Positions 1 through 8,863 of a DNA stretch of 64,000 nt are shown one piece after another. This DNA is from Oscillatoria princeps RMCB-10. Its GTDB lineage: Bacteria; Cyanobacteriota; Cyanobacteriia; Cyanobacteriales; Oscillatoriaceae. The DNA lies in NCBI GenBank assembly GCA_019359235.1, contig JAHHHT010000015.1, forward strand, positions 144,097-208,096, read 5' to 3'. The notes under the pieces are model-generated. The model worked only from the letters and a program-made list of their open reading frames with translations, had not been told where the DNA came from and did no database searches. Each line of letters starts with the position of its first letter. Within the stretch, counting starts at the first letter, position 1. Position numbers and translations under genes: made by a program.

Positions 1-1
1 C

Positions 2-496
2 CCATCGATTGAAGATATTGAACTGGGCTACCGGCTGAAGCGGGCGGGTTACAGGATTCGGCTGATCAAAACGCTACAAGTCAAGCATCTAAAGCGGTGG
101 GGAGTGGTGTCGCTATTAAAAGCGGATTTCTTCTACCGAGGGCTACCTTGGACTGAATTGATTTGGCGCGACCGGCAGCTCACAAACGACCTGAACCTGC
201 AAATAAAAAGTCGCATCAGCGTTATCTTGACATACGGGCTGCTGAGTGCTATAGTGGCATCATTGTGGTGGAGAAGCGCTTTACTGGCTGCTGGGTTGCA
301 GGGCGTATTGCTGCTGGCGCTCAATGTGCGGGTTTATCGTTTCTTCCACCGGCAGCGCGGTTTGTGGTTCGCCATCCAAACCGTACCTTGGCACTGGCTG
401 TACTATTTCTATAGTGGCCTTGCCTTTGCGGTGGGAACAGCGGCTTACCAGCTGCGCCGGCTTACTTCTGTCAGGGTGAGTTTTCGCAAAACCTAA
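2..496 (+). CDS. Glycosyltransferase family 2, C-terminal part (5'-truncated by window)
   Basis: The reading frame is open from base 2, so the start lies upstream of the window. The visible part opens with P-S-I-E-D-I-E-L-G-Y-R-L, matching the ED motif that supplies the catalytic base in many inverting GT-A family 2 enzymes. It then has a basic segment (KHLKRW) and two or three hydrophobic helices in the last 100 residues (around ISVILTYGLLSAIVASLWW and a Trp/Tyr-rich stretch). This is the layout of a membrane-associated GT2 that adds a sugar to a lipid-linked or polymer acceptor on the cytoplasmic face. It is the first visible gene of the surface-glycan cluster and sits 39 bases before the FAD enzyme, so co-transcription is likely. 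Donor and acceptor cannot be read from the sequence. Confidence 0.75.
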   Translation, partial: PSIEDIELGYRLKRAGYRIRLIKTLQVKHLKRWGVVSLLKADFFYRGLPWTELIWRDRQLTNDLNLQIKSRISVILTYGLLSAIVASLWWRSALLAAGLQGVLLLALNVRVYRFFHRQRGLWFAIQTVPWHWLYYFYSGLAFAVGTAAYQLRRLTSVRVSFRKT

Positions 497-535
497 AAAA
501 AAGCGATCGTACCAAAAAACGTCAGAGGTGTACTC

Positions 536-1981
536 ATGGATCGTCAGCCGGTTATCGTTATCGGTGCGGGTCCTGCTGGTTTGACTGCTGCCTACGAACT
601 GGTCAAACAGGGGATTCTACCACTTGTCCTGGAAAAAGCCGATAAAGTCGGCGGAATATCGCGCACGGAGACATACAAAGGATATCGCTTCGATATTGGC
701 GGCCACCGATTTTACACTAAAGTCGAAGCCGTGCAGCAACTCTGGCAGGAGGTGCTCGGAGAAGAGTTCATCAAAGTTCCCCGCCTGTCGCGCATCTACT
801 ATAAAGGACGGTTTTTCAACTACCCCCTGGAAATATTCAATACCCTCTTGCATGTGGGGCCAATCGAAAGCCTGCTGATGGTGCTCAGCTATTTCAAAAC
901 CAAATGGCAGCCCTTAAAAGAAGAAGACACCCTAGAGCAGTGGGTAATCAATCGCTTCGGCGAGCGACTTTACCAAACCTTCTTCAAAACTTACACCGAA
1001 AAAGTCTGGGGAGTTCCCTGTCACCACATCCAAGCCGATTGGGCAGCCCAGCGCATCAAAGGACTCTCGCTAAAGACAGCCATTCTCAACGCTCTTTTCG
1101 GCAGCAATAACGCCAAAAGCTTGATTAAGGAATTTGACTACCCGGTTTTGGGCCCGGGGATGATGTGGGAGCGATTTCAGGAGAAAGTCGAGAGCCAAGG
1201 CGGTCAGGTGTGGCTGAATACCGGCGTGCTAAAGGTTGAGCGGGAAGGGAATCGCATTCAAAGCATTACCGCCCAAAAGCAAGGGGAAATCGTTCAACTC
1301 TGTGGGGAGCATTTCATCTCCTCTATGCCCGTAACCTCATTAATCCTGCGGCTCGACCCTGCGCCGCCTCCCGAGGTTGTGCGTGCGGCGAAAAGCCTGA
1401 AATATCGGGCGTTTCTAATTGTCTCCCTGATCATAAACCGAGCGGATTTATTTCCAGACAACTGGATTTACATTCACGCGCCAGAGGTGAAAGTGGGGCG
1501 GATACAGAACTTCAAGAATTGGAGTCCGGCGATGGTTCCGGATGCGAGCAAAACTTGCCTGGGAATGGAATATTTCTGCAACGAAGGCGATGATATCTGG
1601 AACATGACAGACACAGCCCTGATCGAGCTGGCAACTCAGGAGCTGGCCGAGCTTGGTTTGGCCAGTACGGACGACGTGGAAGAAGGGACTGTCATCCGCC
1701 AGCCGAAAGCCTATCCGGTGTACGATAGCGAATACCGCCAGCATTTAAAGGTTATCAAAAGCTTTTTAGAAACCATTGAAAACCTGCACCCGGTGGGGCG
1801 GAACGGCACGCACCGCTATAACAATCAGGATCACTCGATGCTGGCGGGGATGCTGGCGGTGAAAAATATTCTGGGGGAAAAGCACGATTTGTGGGAGGTG
1901 AATACTGAACGGTCGTACTATGAGGAGTTTGAGAAAAAGCCGGCAGGGAGGAGCAGCGAATCATGTCTGGTCTCAAAGTAG
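536..1981 (+). CDS. NAD(P)/FAD-dependent oxidoreductase, UDP-galactopyranose mutase / protoporphyrinogen oxidase-like
   Basis: A 481-residue protein with an N-terminal dinucleotide-binding signature (VIVIGAGPAGLTAAYEL, residues 6-22) followed by an acidic residue ending the second strand (LEKADKVGGISRT). The body (GYRFDIGGHRFYTK, FFKTYTEKVWGVPC) is typical of the FAD enzymes found in polysaccharide clusters and annotated as UDP-galactopyranose mutase-like or amine-oxidase-like. Known relatives bind FAD; the substrate here is unproven, and a nucleotide-sugar or lipid-linked sugar is the likely one given the neighbours. The start is the ATG preceded by AGAGGTG. The 3' end overlaps the next gene by 19 bases, indicating translational coupling with the Gfo/Idh enzyme. 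Protoporphyrinogen oxidase proper is less likely because of the context. Confidence 0.85.
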   Translation: MDRQPVIVIGAGPAGLTAAYELVKQGILPLVLEKADKVGGISRTETYKGYRFDIGGHRFYTKVEAVQQLWQEVLGEEFIKVPRLSRIYYKGRFFNYPLEIFNTLLHVGPIESLLMVLSYFKTKWQPLKEEDTLEQWVINRFGERLYQTFFKTYTEKVWGVPCHHIQADWAAQRIKGLSLKTAILNALFGSNNAKSLIKEFDYPVLGPGMMWERFQEKVESQGGQVWLNTGVLKVEREGNRIQSITAQKQGEIVQLCGEHFISSMPVTSLILRLDPAPPPEVVRAAKSLKYRAFLIVSLIINRADLFPDNWIYIHAPEVKVGRIQNFKNWSPAMVPDASKTCLGMEYFCNEGDDIWNMTDTALIELATQELAELGLASTDDVEEGTVIRQPKAYPVYDSEYRQHLKVIKSFLETIENLHPVGRNGTHRYNNQDHSMLAGMLAVKNILGEKHDLWEVNTERSYYEEFEKKPAGRSSESCLVSK

Positions 1982-3018
1982 GGCTGATCGGTTGCGGTCG
2001 GATCGTTCAGTTGGTTCACTTGAATGTGCTGGCGCGTTTGCCGGACGTTGAATTGGTGGCGCTGGCGGAACCCGATCCGCAGCGGCGAGAAGAAGCGAGT
2101 CGCAGGGTGCCAAAGGCGATTGCCTTTTCTGGCTACCAGGAAATGCTGGAGAAATCAGATGTGGACGCTGCGGTGATCTGCTTGCCGAATGCGCTGCACG
2201 CCGAGGCGGCAGAGGCGGCTTTGAAACAGGGCAAACACGTCTATTTGGAAAAACCGCTGGCTGCAAATCTTGAGGATGCGCGAGATGCGCTTCAGGCTTG
2301 GCGGGGTGCTGGTACGGTTGGGATGATGGGTTTTAACTATCGCTTCAATCCAATTTACCAGGCGGCCAAGGAATACATAAAATCGGGAAAGCTCGGCGAA
2401 CTGGTGAGCGTGCGCTCGGTGTTTTCTTCCGCCGCAAGAACTCTGCCAGCTTGGCAGCAGCTGAGGTCAAGTGGGGGTGGGGTTTTGCTGAATTTGGCCT
2501 CGCACCACATCGATATGGTTCGCTTTTTGTTTGAACAAGAAGTGAGCCAGGTGTGGGCGCAGGTGCGAACGCTGCGCAGTGAGGGCGACAGTGCTATGCT
2601 AGAATTGCAGCTGACCGACGGGCTGCCGGTGCAGTCCTTCTTTTCCATGAGCGCGGTGGATGAAGACCGCTTTGAAATATACGGTCAAGCCGGCAAACTG
2701 ACACTCGACCGCTATCAAGTGCCAAATCTGGAAATTGCGCCGGCTAGCTGCGATTTTTCTCGGCTGAAACCCCTGGGGCGCAAACTGAAATCCCTCCTGA
2801 GCAGCCCCAACCTAGTGCGGAAAATTCTCGCCCCCAGCAACGAGCCATCTTATCAGGCAGCCCTAGCGCATTTTGTAGCGGCTGCGCGATCGAATCAGCC
2901 AACTCGCCCGGATTTTTGGGATGGCTATCGCAGCTTGGCCGTTATCGAAGCTGCGGAGGAATCAGCCCGTACAGGGGAAAGCGTTTCTTTGAAAGACGAT
3001 GAAAATCTTGCTGGTTAA
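1963..3018 (+). CDS. Gfo/Idh/MocA family oxidoreductase (copy 1)
   Basis: A 351-residue NAD(P)-dependent sugar oxidoreductase. The N-terminal Rossmann fold begins VGLIGCGRIVQLVHL (GxGxxx type). The family EKP motif is present (VYLEKPLAANL, near residue 96), whose Lys is the usual catalytic residue, and a conserved His segment (LASHHIDMVRF) follows in the C-terminal alpha/beta domain. Family members oxidise or reduce sugars, typically nucleotide sugars when encoded in glycan clusters. It overlaps the FAD enzyme upstream and the GT4 downstream by about 20 bases each, a tightly coupled trio. A diverged second copy lies at 8864-9925, so the pair may act on the same or successive sugar intermediates. 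The exact substrate is not readable. Confidence 0.9.
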   Translation: MSGLKVGLIGCGRIVQLVHLNVLARLPDVELVALAEPDPQRREEASRRVPKAIAFSGYQEMLEKSDVDAAVICLPNALHAEAAEAALKQGKHVYLEKPLAANLEDARDALQAWRGAGTVGMMGFNYRFNPIYQAAKEYIKSGKLGELVSVRSVFSSAARTLPAWQQLRSSGGGVLLNLASHHIDMVRFLFEQEVSQVWAQVRTLRSEGDSAMLELQLTDGLPVQSFFSMSAVDEDRFEIYGQAGKLTLDRYQVPNLEIAPASCDFSRLKPLGRKLKSLLSSPNLVRKILAPSNEPSYQAALAHFVAAARSNQPTRPDFWDGYRSLAVIEAAEESARTGESVSLKDDENLAG

Positions 3019-4183
3019 CGACTACGGAACGCCGACTGGGGGCGCTGAACTGATGATGCTGGCACTGCGAGAGGGGTTGCGGCAGCGGGGGCACGACGCC
3101 AGACTTTTTGCCAGTTGCGCCAAAGGCGGCGCAGCAGAAAGCCTAGCGGATTTCGAGTGTTTTGGCACAACCTCCAGTTTCCGCACGCTGTTGCAGACAG
3201 CCAACCCGCCGGCGGCTGTGAAATTACGTCGAGTTCTGGCAGAATTTCAGCCCGATATCGTTCATGTTAAAATATTTTTGACGCAACTTTCGCCGCTGAT
3301 TTTGCCCTTGCTGAAAGATATACCCAGCCTGTATCACGTTGCCTGGTATCGAGCGATTTGTCCGCTCGGCACCAAGATGCTGCCGGATGGGACAAGCTGC
3401 ATTGACAGAGCCGGTGCGGTGTGCTACACTAAAGGCTGCCTGCCCCTGCGCGACTGGCTGCCCCTGATGCTGCAGATGAAACTGTGGCGGCAGTGGCGCG
3501 ACGCTTTTAATTTAATCGTCGCCAATAGCGAAGCAACAAAGCGGCGCTTGGTGGCAGAGGGCATCGAGCCGGTGGAAGTTGTCTGGTATGGGATTCCCAT
3601 TCGCCCCCAACGTCCGCCTCTTTCGTCGCCGCCAACCGTGGCTTTTGCCGGCAGACTGGTTTGGGAAAAAGGTGCGGATATCTTAGTGCGGGCCTTCGCC
3701 AAAGTGGCCGCAGAAATTCCCCAGGCGCGGCTGTTAGTAGCCGGAGACGGGCCAGAACGCGACGCGCTGGCATCGCTGATTTCCGAACACAAACTGCAAC
3801 AAAATGTCACTTTTCTAGGGCACCTGTCTCGCGAAGAAATGGAACTGCACTTTGCCAGTGCGTGGGTGCAGGCTGTCCCCTCGCGATGGCAAGAACCGTT
3901 CGGGATTGTGGCGGCTGAAGCGATGATGCGAGGCACGGCGGCAGTCGCCAGCGGTTCTGGGGGACTGACCGAAATTGTTCGGGACGGGCACACCGGCTTT
4001 CTCATTCCCCCGGAGGATGCCGGTGCTTTAACAGAGGCTTTGCTGCGGCTGCTGCAAAACCGCGATCTGGCAGAACAGATGGGGCGATCGGCGCGGGAGG
4101 TGGCGCTAAAAGACTTCAGCGAAGCAACTTTTGTGGATAGATTTATCCAGCTGTATAAAAGCCTGTTAGAGAATATAGGTTGA
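2999..4183 (+). CDS. Glycosyltransferase family 4 (GT-B fold)
   Basis: A 394-residue retaining glycosyltransferase. The N-terminal GT-B half starts MKILLVNDYGTPTGGAEL, with the glycine-rich loop that contacts the acceptor or donor phosphate. The C-terminal donor-binding half has FAGRLVWEKGADILV and the E-x7-E motif of GT4 enzymes (EPFGIVAAEAM, about residues 300-310), followed by a glycine-rich stretch. No membrane segments are seen, so it probably acts as a peripheral enzyme on lipid-linked sugars in the cytoplasm. Its start lies inside the end of the Gfo/Idh gene, so it is probably translated by coupling. Six bases separate its stop from the next gene. Confidence 0.9.
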   Translation: MKILLVNDYGTPTGGAELMMLALREGLRQRGHDARLFASCAKGGAAESLADFECFGTTSSFRTLLQTANPPAAVKLRRVLAEFQPDIVHVKIFLTQLSPLILPLLKDIPSLYHVAWYRAICPLGTKMLPDGTSCIDRAGAVCYTKGCLPLRDWLPLMLQMKLWRQWRDAFNLIVANSEATKRRLVAEGIEPVEVVWYGIPIRPQRPPLSSPPTVAFAGRLVWEKGADILVRAFAKVAAEIPQARLLVAGDGPERDALASLISEHKLQQNVTFLGHLSREEMELHFASAWVQAVPSRWQEPFGIVAAEAMMRGTAAVASGSGGLTEIVRDGHTGFLIPPEDAGALTEALLRLLQNRDLAEQMGRSAREVALKDFSEATFVDRFIQLYKSLLENIG

Positions 4184-4189
4184 AAGGAA

Positions 4190-5749
4190 ATGACAAGAGA
4201 TACGAAAACCCCTCCCTTAATCATTCTTGGATTTGATGTTGGCGATCTCGATTCCATCCAGCGCTGGGCAAAAGAAGGCTACCTGCCGGCCATTGCCTCG
4301 ATTATGGAAAAAGGATGCTGGGGCCAAACTGCTGGTTCCGAGCTAGTTTGCGCCTATAGCGTCTGGGCTTCTATGTTCAGCGGCGTCTCGCGCAACCAAC
4401 ACGGGTACTACTATTTTCGCCAGTTAAAACCAGGCACCTACGACTTGCAAACGGTCAGCGAAACGGATGCAAAGATCCGTCCTTTCTGGTCTTATTTGCA
4501 GGGGACAGATAAAAAAGTGGCAGTCATTGACGCGCCCGACGCTCATCCAATGGCTGGACTGAAAGGGATTCAGCTCGCAGACTGGGCTAGCCACAATTCG
4601 CCCTTTCCCGCTGCGGCGGAGCCAGAGGGGCTTTTGGAAGAGGTGCGCCGAGTTTTTGGCCCGCAGATGGTGGTTGAGGAAACCTTGAATTTTGACCTTG
4701 CTGAAGACCGGCAGATTTACCGCCTGCTGTTAGAGAGAATGGAGAAAAAAGGGGCGCTGTGCCGGCACTTGCTGAGTCGAGATAGCTACGACGTAATAGT
4801 GATTATTTTTTCCGAATCTCACATTGCCAACCACCAGTTTTGGCGGCACCGACCGGAAGCCCTCCTTCCCAACCAAACTCCAGAAGCGCCCGATCTCAAA
4901 GATGCGATCCGAGACGTTCTTGCTGCGCTCGACCGAGAAATGGGCCTGATTCTATCACAATTGCCAGAGGAAGCTAATGTCTTTATCTTGTCTGAGACGG
5001 GGATGGAAAACCAATATCCGACCACCGGGCTGATTGAAGCGTTTTGCCGGCAGCTAGGCTATCAGGCAGCTCCAGAACCGAGTGGGAAAAAGTCTCTCTC
5101 TGTGATGGATTTGGTGCGTAAGGTGTTACCTGAGCCGGTGCGGGTGGCAATCAGCCAGCGTTTGCTCTCCCGAGAGAAGCGGGAGGGACTGCTAGCTGAT
5201 AAATTCCGCAACAGCACCAATTGGCAGAAGACAAAAGCTTTCTCCATTCCTTCTTTTTACCCTAGCTTTGTGCGGGTTAATCTCAAAGGTCGGGAGCCAC
5301 AAGGGATTGTGGAGCCAGGAGCGGAATATTTGGGGCTGCTCGACCAGCTGGAGGCAGATTTGATGCAGCTAAAAGATCCGGAAACCGGCGAACCGGTGGT
5401 GAGGCGCGTGGAGCGGATTTGCGATCTATTTGGTGGCGAGCCGCCGGCAGTTTTACCCGATCTGTTCGTGCAGTGGAAACCTGCCACTCGCTTTATGGAG
5501 CGGGTGATTCATCCCAAGGCTGAGCTCAGGCAGCAGAAGCCAGAATTTTACCGGGACAGCGACCATTCCCACAATGGCTTTATTGCGGCAGCCGGGCCAT
5601 CTATTCAGGGGCGGGGCGCGATTGGCGATGTTTCTTTGCTGGATTTGGCTCCGACGTTTCTGTCGCTGATGGGCGAACCGATTCCAGACCGGCTAAAAGG
5701 GAAAACCATTGAGGCGATCGTCCGCCTGGAGTTTAGCAATGACACTTGA
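4190..5749 (+). CDS. Alkaline-phosphatase-superfamily protein, probably catalytically degenerate (copy 1)
   Basis: A 519-residue protein with the fold signature of type I phosphodiesterase/nucleotide pyrophosphatase-like proteins: ILGFDVGD (first metal-site Asp, D16), then VWASMFSG, SQLPEEANVFILSETG, and DSDHSHNGFIAAAGP near the C terminus, ending in LLDLAPTFLSLMGEPIP. By-eye alignment to the family shows missing key residues. The Ser/Thr nucleophile four residues before the Trp is Ala55. The metal-binding Asp of the DRxxH motif is His211. The SDHG metal motif is S-E-T-G (E269, T270). It is therefore probably a pseudoenzyme or has altered chemistry. A Shine-Dalgarno-like AAAGGA is unusually close to the ATG, but the paralogue starts at the same residue. 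It overlaps its duplicate at 5739 by 11 bases, inside a glycan cluster. Confidence 0.8.
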   Translation: MTRDTKTPPLIILGFDVGDLDSIQRWAKEGYLPAIASIMEKGCWGQTAGSELVCAYSVWASMFSGVSRNQHGYYYFRQLKPGTYDLQTVSETDAKIRPFWSYLQGTDKKVAVIDAPDAHPMAGLKGIQLADWASHNSPFPAAAEPEGLLEEVRRVFGPQMVVEETLNFDLAEDRQIYRLLLERMEKKGALCRHLLSRDSYDVIVIIFSESHIANHQFWRHRPEALLPNQTPEAPDLKDAIRDVLAALDREMGLILSQLPEEANVFILSETGMENQYPTTGLIEAFCRQLGYQAAPEPSGKKSLSVMDLVRKVLPEPVRVAISQRLLSREKREGLLADKFRNSTNWQKTKAFSIPSFYPSFVRVNLKGREPQGIVEPGAEYLGLLDQLEADLMQLKDPETGEPVVRRVERICDLFGGEPPAVLPDLFVQWKPATRFMERVIHPKAELRQQKPEFYRDSDHSHNGFIAAAGPSIQGRGAIGDVSLLDLAPTFLSLMGEPIPDRLKGKTIEAIVRLEFSNDT

Positions 5750-7292
5750 GACGAAAAAGTCGCCGCTAGTCATCTTGAGCTTAGATGCTGGCGATCCAGA
5801 TTTTATCGAGCGCTGGGCAAAAGAAGGCTACCTGCCTGCCATTGCTTCAATTATGGAGCGCGGTTGCTGGGGCAAAACTGGCGGTGCGGAAGCAATCTGC
5901 GAGCACGGCGTTTGGGCTATCCTCTTTAGCGGGAACTCGCGCCGCCAGCACGGCTACCACTATTTCCGCCAGTTGAAACCGGGCACCTACGACTTGGAAA
6001 CTGTAACTGCAGCCGACTTGGGCGTGCGACCTTTCTGGTCGCACCTGCAGGGGAAAGAGAAAAAAGTTGCCATTCTTGACGCACCTGACATCCATCCCGT
6101 ACCGGGATTGACCGGCATTCAGCTCTGTGACTGGGCGGTTCACAACCCGCTTTTTCCCCCATCTGCCGAGCCGTCCGAGCTGCTGCAAGAAGTCCGGCAG
6201 GTTTTTGGCCCGCAGGTAAATATTGACGAAAAATTAGAGAGCGGGTGGGCAGAAGACCGGCAGCTCTACCGCCAGCTGCTAGAGCGGGTTGAGAAGAAAG
6301 GCAACCTGTGCCGGCATTTACTCGCCAAAGATAGTTTTGATTTGACTGTCGCGGTTTTTGCCGAGTCTCACACCGGCGGTCACCAGTTTTGGAAATACCG
6401 TCCGGACGCCCGAGGCAGCGAAAAGGTGGCGGGACCGAACGAATTGACGAATGGCATCCGCGATATTTATCAAGCCATTGACCGAGAAATTGGCCTGCTG
6501 CTCTTGCAGTTGCCCGAGGATGCCAATGTCTTTATCATTTCTTCTGTCGGCTTGCACGACCAGTATCCGTATCGAGGCTTGATTGAAGATTTTTGCCGCA
6601 AGTTAGGCTACCAAGTTTCTCCAGAACCTAGCGGTAAACAGTCTTTCTCTCTGATGGATTTGGCCCGCAAGGTGTTACCCGAGCCGGTTCGGGTGGCGCT
6701 CAGCCAGCGCTTGCTTTCCCGCGAGAAGCGGGAGGGGTTGCTGGCGGAGCAGTTCCGCAACAGCACCAATTGGAAAAAAACGACAGCCTTTGCAACTCCT
6801 TCCGCTTACACTAGCTTTTTGCGCGTTAACCTGCGCAGTCGCGAACCAGAGGGCATTGTCGAGCCTGGGGCTGAGTTTGAGACTATCTTGCAGCGTTTGG
6901 AAGCTGATTTGATGCAGCTGACCGATCCAAAAACTGGCAAACCGGCAGTCAAACAAGTGGTGCGCTCTCGCGAACTTTTCGGTTGCGATCCCATGCGTTC
7001 GCCGCTACCCGATCTGTTTGTGGAATGGCAGCCCGTCCCTTATTTTGTGGAGCGACTCGCCCATCCAAAGGCTGAGTTAGTGCAGAAAAAACCGGACTTT
7101 TTCCGGGGGAGCGACCACCGCCAAAACGGCTTTATTGCTGCAGCGGGGCCATCTATTCAGGGGCGGGGCGCGATCGCCGATGTTTCTTTGCTGGATTTGG
7201 CTCCGACGTTTCTGTCGCTGATGGGCGAACCGATTCCAGAGGGAATGACTGGCAAGCCGGTTGAGGATATCGCGCAAAAAAGCGCGAGTTGA
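5739..7292 (+). CDS. Alkaline-phosphatase-superfamily protein, probably catalytically degenerate (copy 2)
   Basis: A 517-residue tandem paralogue of the preceding gene, roughly 60% identical by eye, with matching residue numbering. I chose the ATG at 5739 because it aligns exactly with the start of copy 1 and is preceded by GGAG seven bases upstream; an in-frame TTG at 5709 is less likely. The same family landmarks are present (LSLDAGDPD, DHRQNGFIAAAGPSI, LLDLAPTFLSLMGEPIP), but the nucleophile position is Glu55, the DRxxH Asp is His, and SDHG is S-S-V-G. Both copies keep Cys54 just before the expected nucleophile. The two copies therefore lost the same active-site positions with different replacements. 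A scaffold, lectin-like or regulatory role in the glycan cluster is conceivable but not shown. Confidence 0.8.
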   Translation: MTLETKKSPLVILSLDAGDPDFIERWAKEGYLPAIASIMERGCWGKTGGAEAICEHGVWAILFSGNSRRQHGYHYFRQLKPGTYDLETVTAADLGVRPFWSHLQGKEKKVAILDAPDIHPVPGLTGIQLCDWAVHNPLFPPSAEPSELLQEVRQVFGPQVNIDEKLESGWAEDRQLYRQLLERVEKKGNLCRHLLAKDSFDLTVAVFAESHTGGHQFWKYRPDARGSEKVAGPNELTNGIRDIYQAIDREIGLLLLQLPEDANVFIISSVGLHDQYPYRGLIEDFCRKLGYQVSPEPSGKQSFSLMDLARKVLPEPVRVALSQRLLSREKREGLLAEQFRNSTNWKKTTAFATPSAYTSFLRVNLRSREPEGIVEPGAEFETILQRLEADLMQLTDPKTGKPAVKQVVRSRELFGCDPMRSPLPDLFVEWQPVPYFVERLAHPKAELVQKKPDFFRGSDHRQNGFIAAAGPSIQGRGAIADVSLLDLAPTFLSLMGEPIPEGMTGKPVEDIAQKSAS

Positions 7293-7345
7293 GAACAAGT
7301 CATCAGTCGAAATTTAAAATCAATTCATCCCTCTTCCTTCATTCA

Positions 7346-8800
7346 ATGAACCCACCGGCTTCAAAACCAAGACGCGGCACACTAAAAGGAACAGTCCAGA
7401 CTTTCGCCGGCGAAGCTGTGCTGTTTCCCACCGGCTTGCTGACGGCTATCTTTCTGACGCGCTCGCTGGGGCCAGAGGGCTACGGCTTGTTTACTTTGGC
7501 TGCCACTATAATTGCCTGGATAGAGTGGAGTGCGACCTCTATTTTCTCGCGCACGACCATTAAATTTGTCAGCGAAGCTGAGGACTGGCGGCCCGTTGGC
7601 ACAACTGTCCTGCAGCAATATTTGCTAGTGAGCGCCAGTGCGGCATTTCTATTGTGTTTGTCAGCGGTTCCGATTGCGCGGCTGCTGGGCGAACCGCAGC
7701 TAATACCATACCTGCTGCTCTTCGCTCCGGAAATTGTTCTTTTCGCTGCAGCGAGGGCGCACCGGTCGATTCAAATGGGGCTGGGTGGCTTTTCCGCACA
7801 GGCGATTGCCGGTGCCAGTCGCTGGATTGCTCGGCTAATCTTAATTGTCTTGCTTGTCGGACTGGGTTTTTCCGTGCCGGGAGCAATTCTGGGCAGCGTT
7901 GGGGCGTCGCTGGTTGAATTGGTATTTAGTCGATTTTACATCCGCCCCTCCCTATTCTGTGACGAGCCTTTCCCCGTCAAAAAATTGTGGGATTACGCTT
8001 TGCCGATATTTCTGTATGCTCTATCGATGCGTTTCTATGATAAACTAGATTTACTGATGCTGAAAGTGCTGGGCGGCACCGCCGAACAGGCCGGCATCTA
8101 CGGCGCAGCGCAAAACTTGTCTCTGGTTCCGGGGATCTTTGCCCTGTCTTTTTCGCCGGTGCTGCTGTCTAACCTGACTCGAAAGTTGCGCGAAGGGGAC
8201 ATCCCACAAGCAAAAAAAATGTCTCTGGACGCAATGCGTTTAGTTTTCTTGATACTGCCTTTTGCCGCGCTCACAGCTGGAACGTCTTCTGAGATTGTTG
8301 GGCTGATTTTTGGCCCGCCATTTCTGCCGGCAGCTCCCCTGCTGGCTGTGCTGATTTTTGGGGCGATTGCCTTTGTCGGCATATCGGTGAATACCGCCAT
8401 TCTCATCGCGGCTGACAAACCCAATTGGACATTTGCCCTCACTGGGCCAATGGTGCCTCTAGCGGCGATCGGACACCTGTTAATAATCCCCAAACTGGGA
8501 GCGATTGGCGCTTCTGCTGTCACCACTTCGTTCGCTTTTGTCGGGGCGACTGCGGCGGTGCTAGCTGTTCACCGGATCTGGCGGATTCTTCCCCCTTTCC
8601 GAACACTCCTCAGAAGTATCCTCGTCTGTGGATTAATCTACGCCGTAGCGGCTTACTGCTCTGCGCCGGGCTTTTGGCTGCTCTTGAAATTGCCGGCGCT
8701 CGCCCTTCTCATCCCCCTGGCATTCCTGCTCACCGGCGAATTCACCAAAACCGATATTGCCCTATTCCGCTCTCTGCTACCCTGGCAAAATGTAAGCTAA
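7346..8800 (+). CDS. Oligosaccharide flippase, Wzx/MATE-like
   Basis: A 484-residue, almost entirely hydrophobic protein with about 12-14 predicted transmembrane helices. The N terminus has a short basic stretch (KPRRGTLKGT) followed by SLGPEGYGLFTLAATI, the usual polysaccharide-flippase signature near the end of helix 1. Known family members flip lipid-linked oligosaccharide repeat units from the cytoplasmic to the periplasmic leaflet. The ATG at 7346 is preferred over an in-frame TTG at 7289, because residues encoded between them look like leader sequence and the hydrophobic core starts soon after the ATG. It lies between the pseudo-phosphatase pair and the second Gfo/Idh gene on the same strand. 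This is the export step of the cluster. Confidence 0.88.
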   Translation: MNPPASKPRRGTLKGTVQTFAGEAVLFPTGLLTAIFLTRSLGPEGYGLFTLAATIIAWIEWSATSIFSRTTIKFVSEAEDWRPVGTTVLQQYLLVSASAAFLLCLSAVPIARLLGEPQLIPYLLLFAPEIVLFAAARAHRSIQMGLGGFSAQAIAGASRWIARLILIVLLVGLGFSVPGAILGSVGASLVELVFSRFYIRPSLFCDEPFPVKKLWDYALPIFLYALSMRFYDKLDLLMLKVLGGTAEQAGIYGAAQNLSLVPGIFALSFSPVLLSNLTRKLREGDIPQAKKMSLDAMRLVFLILPFAALTAGTSSEIVGLIFGPPFLPAAPLLAVLIFGAIAFVGISVNTAILIAADKPNWTFALTGPMVPLAAIGHLLIIPKLGAIGASAVTTSFAFVGATAAVLAVHRIWRILPPFRTLLRSILVCGLIYAVAAYCSAPGFWLLLKLPALALLIPLAFLLTGEFTKTDIALFRSLLPWQNVS

Positions 8801-8863
8801 AATATAGGGCCGGGGCGTGGCGGGACGCGCCCCTACGAAACTATTACGGAGTAACAGTCACTC

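Noticed and set aside
3424..4257. Long minus-strand frame (277 codons) opposite the GT4 gene
   Set aside because: Ser/Arg/Pro-rich antisense of a gene with clear GT4 motifs.
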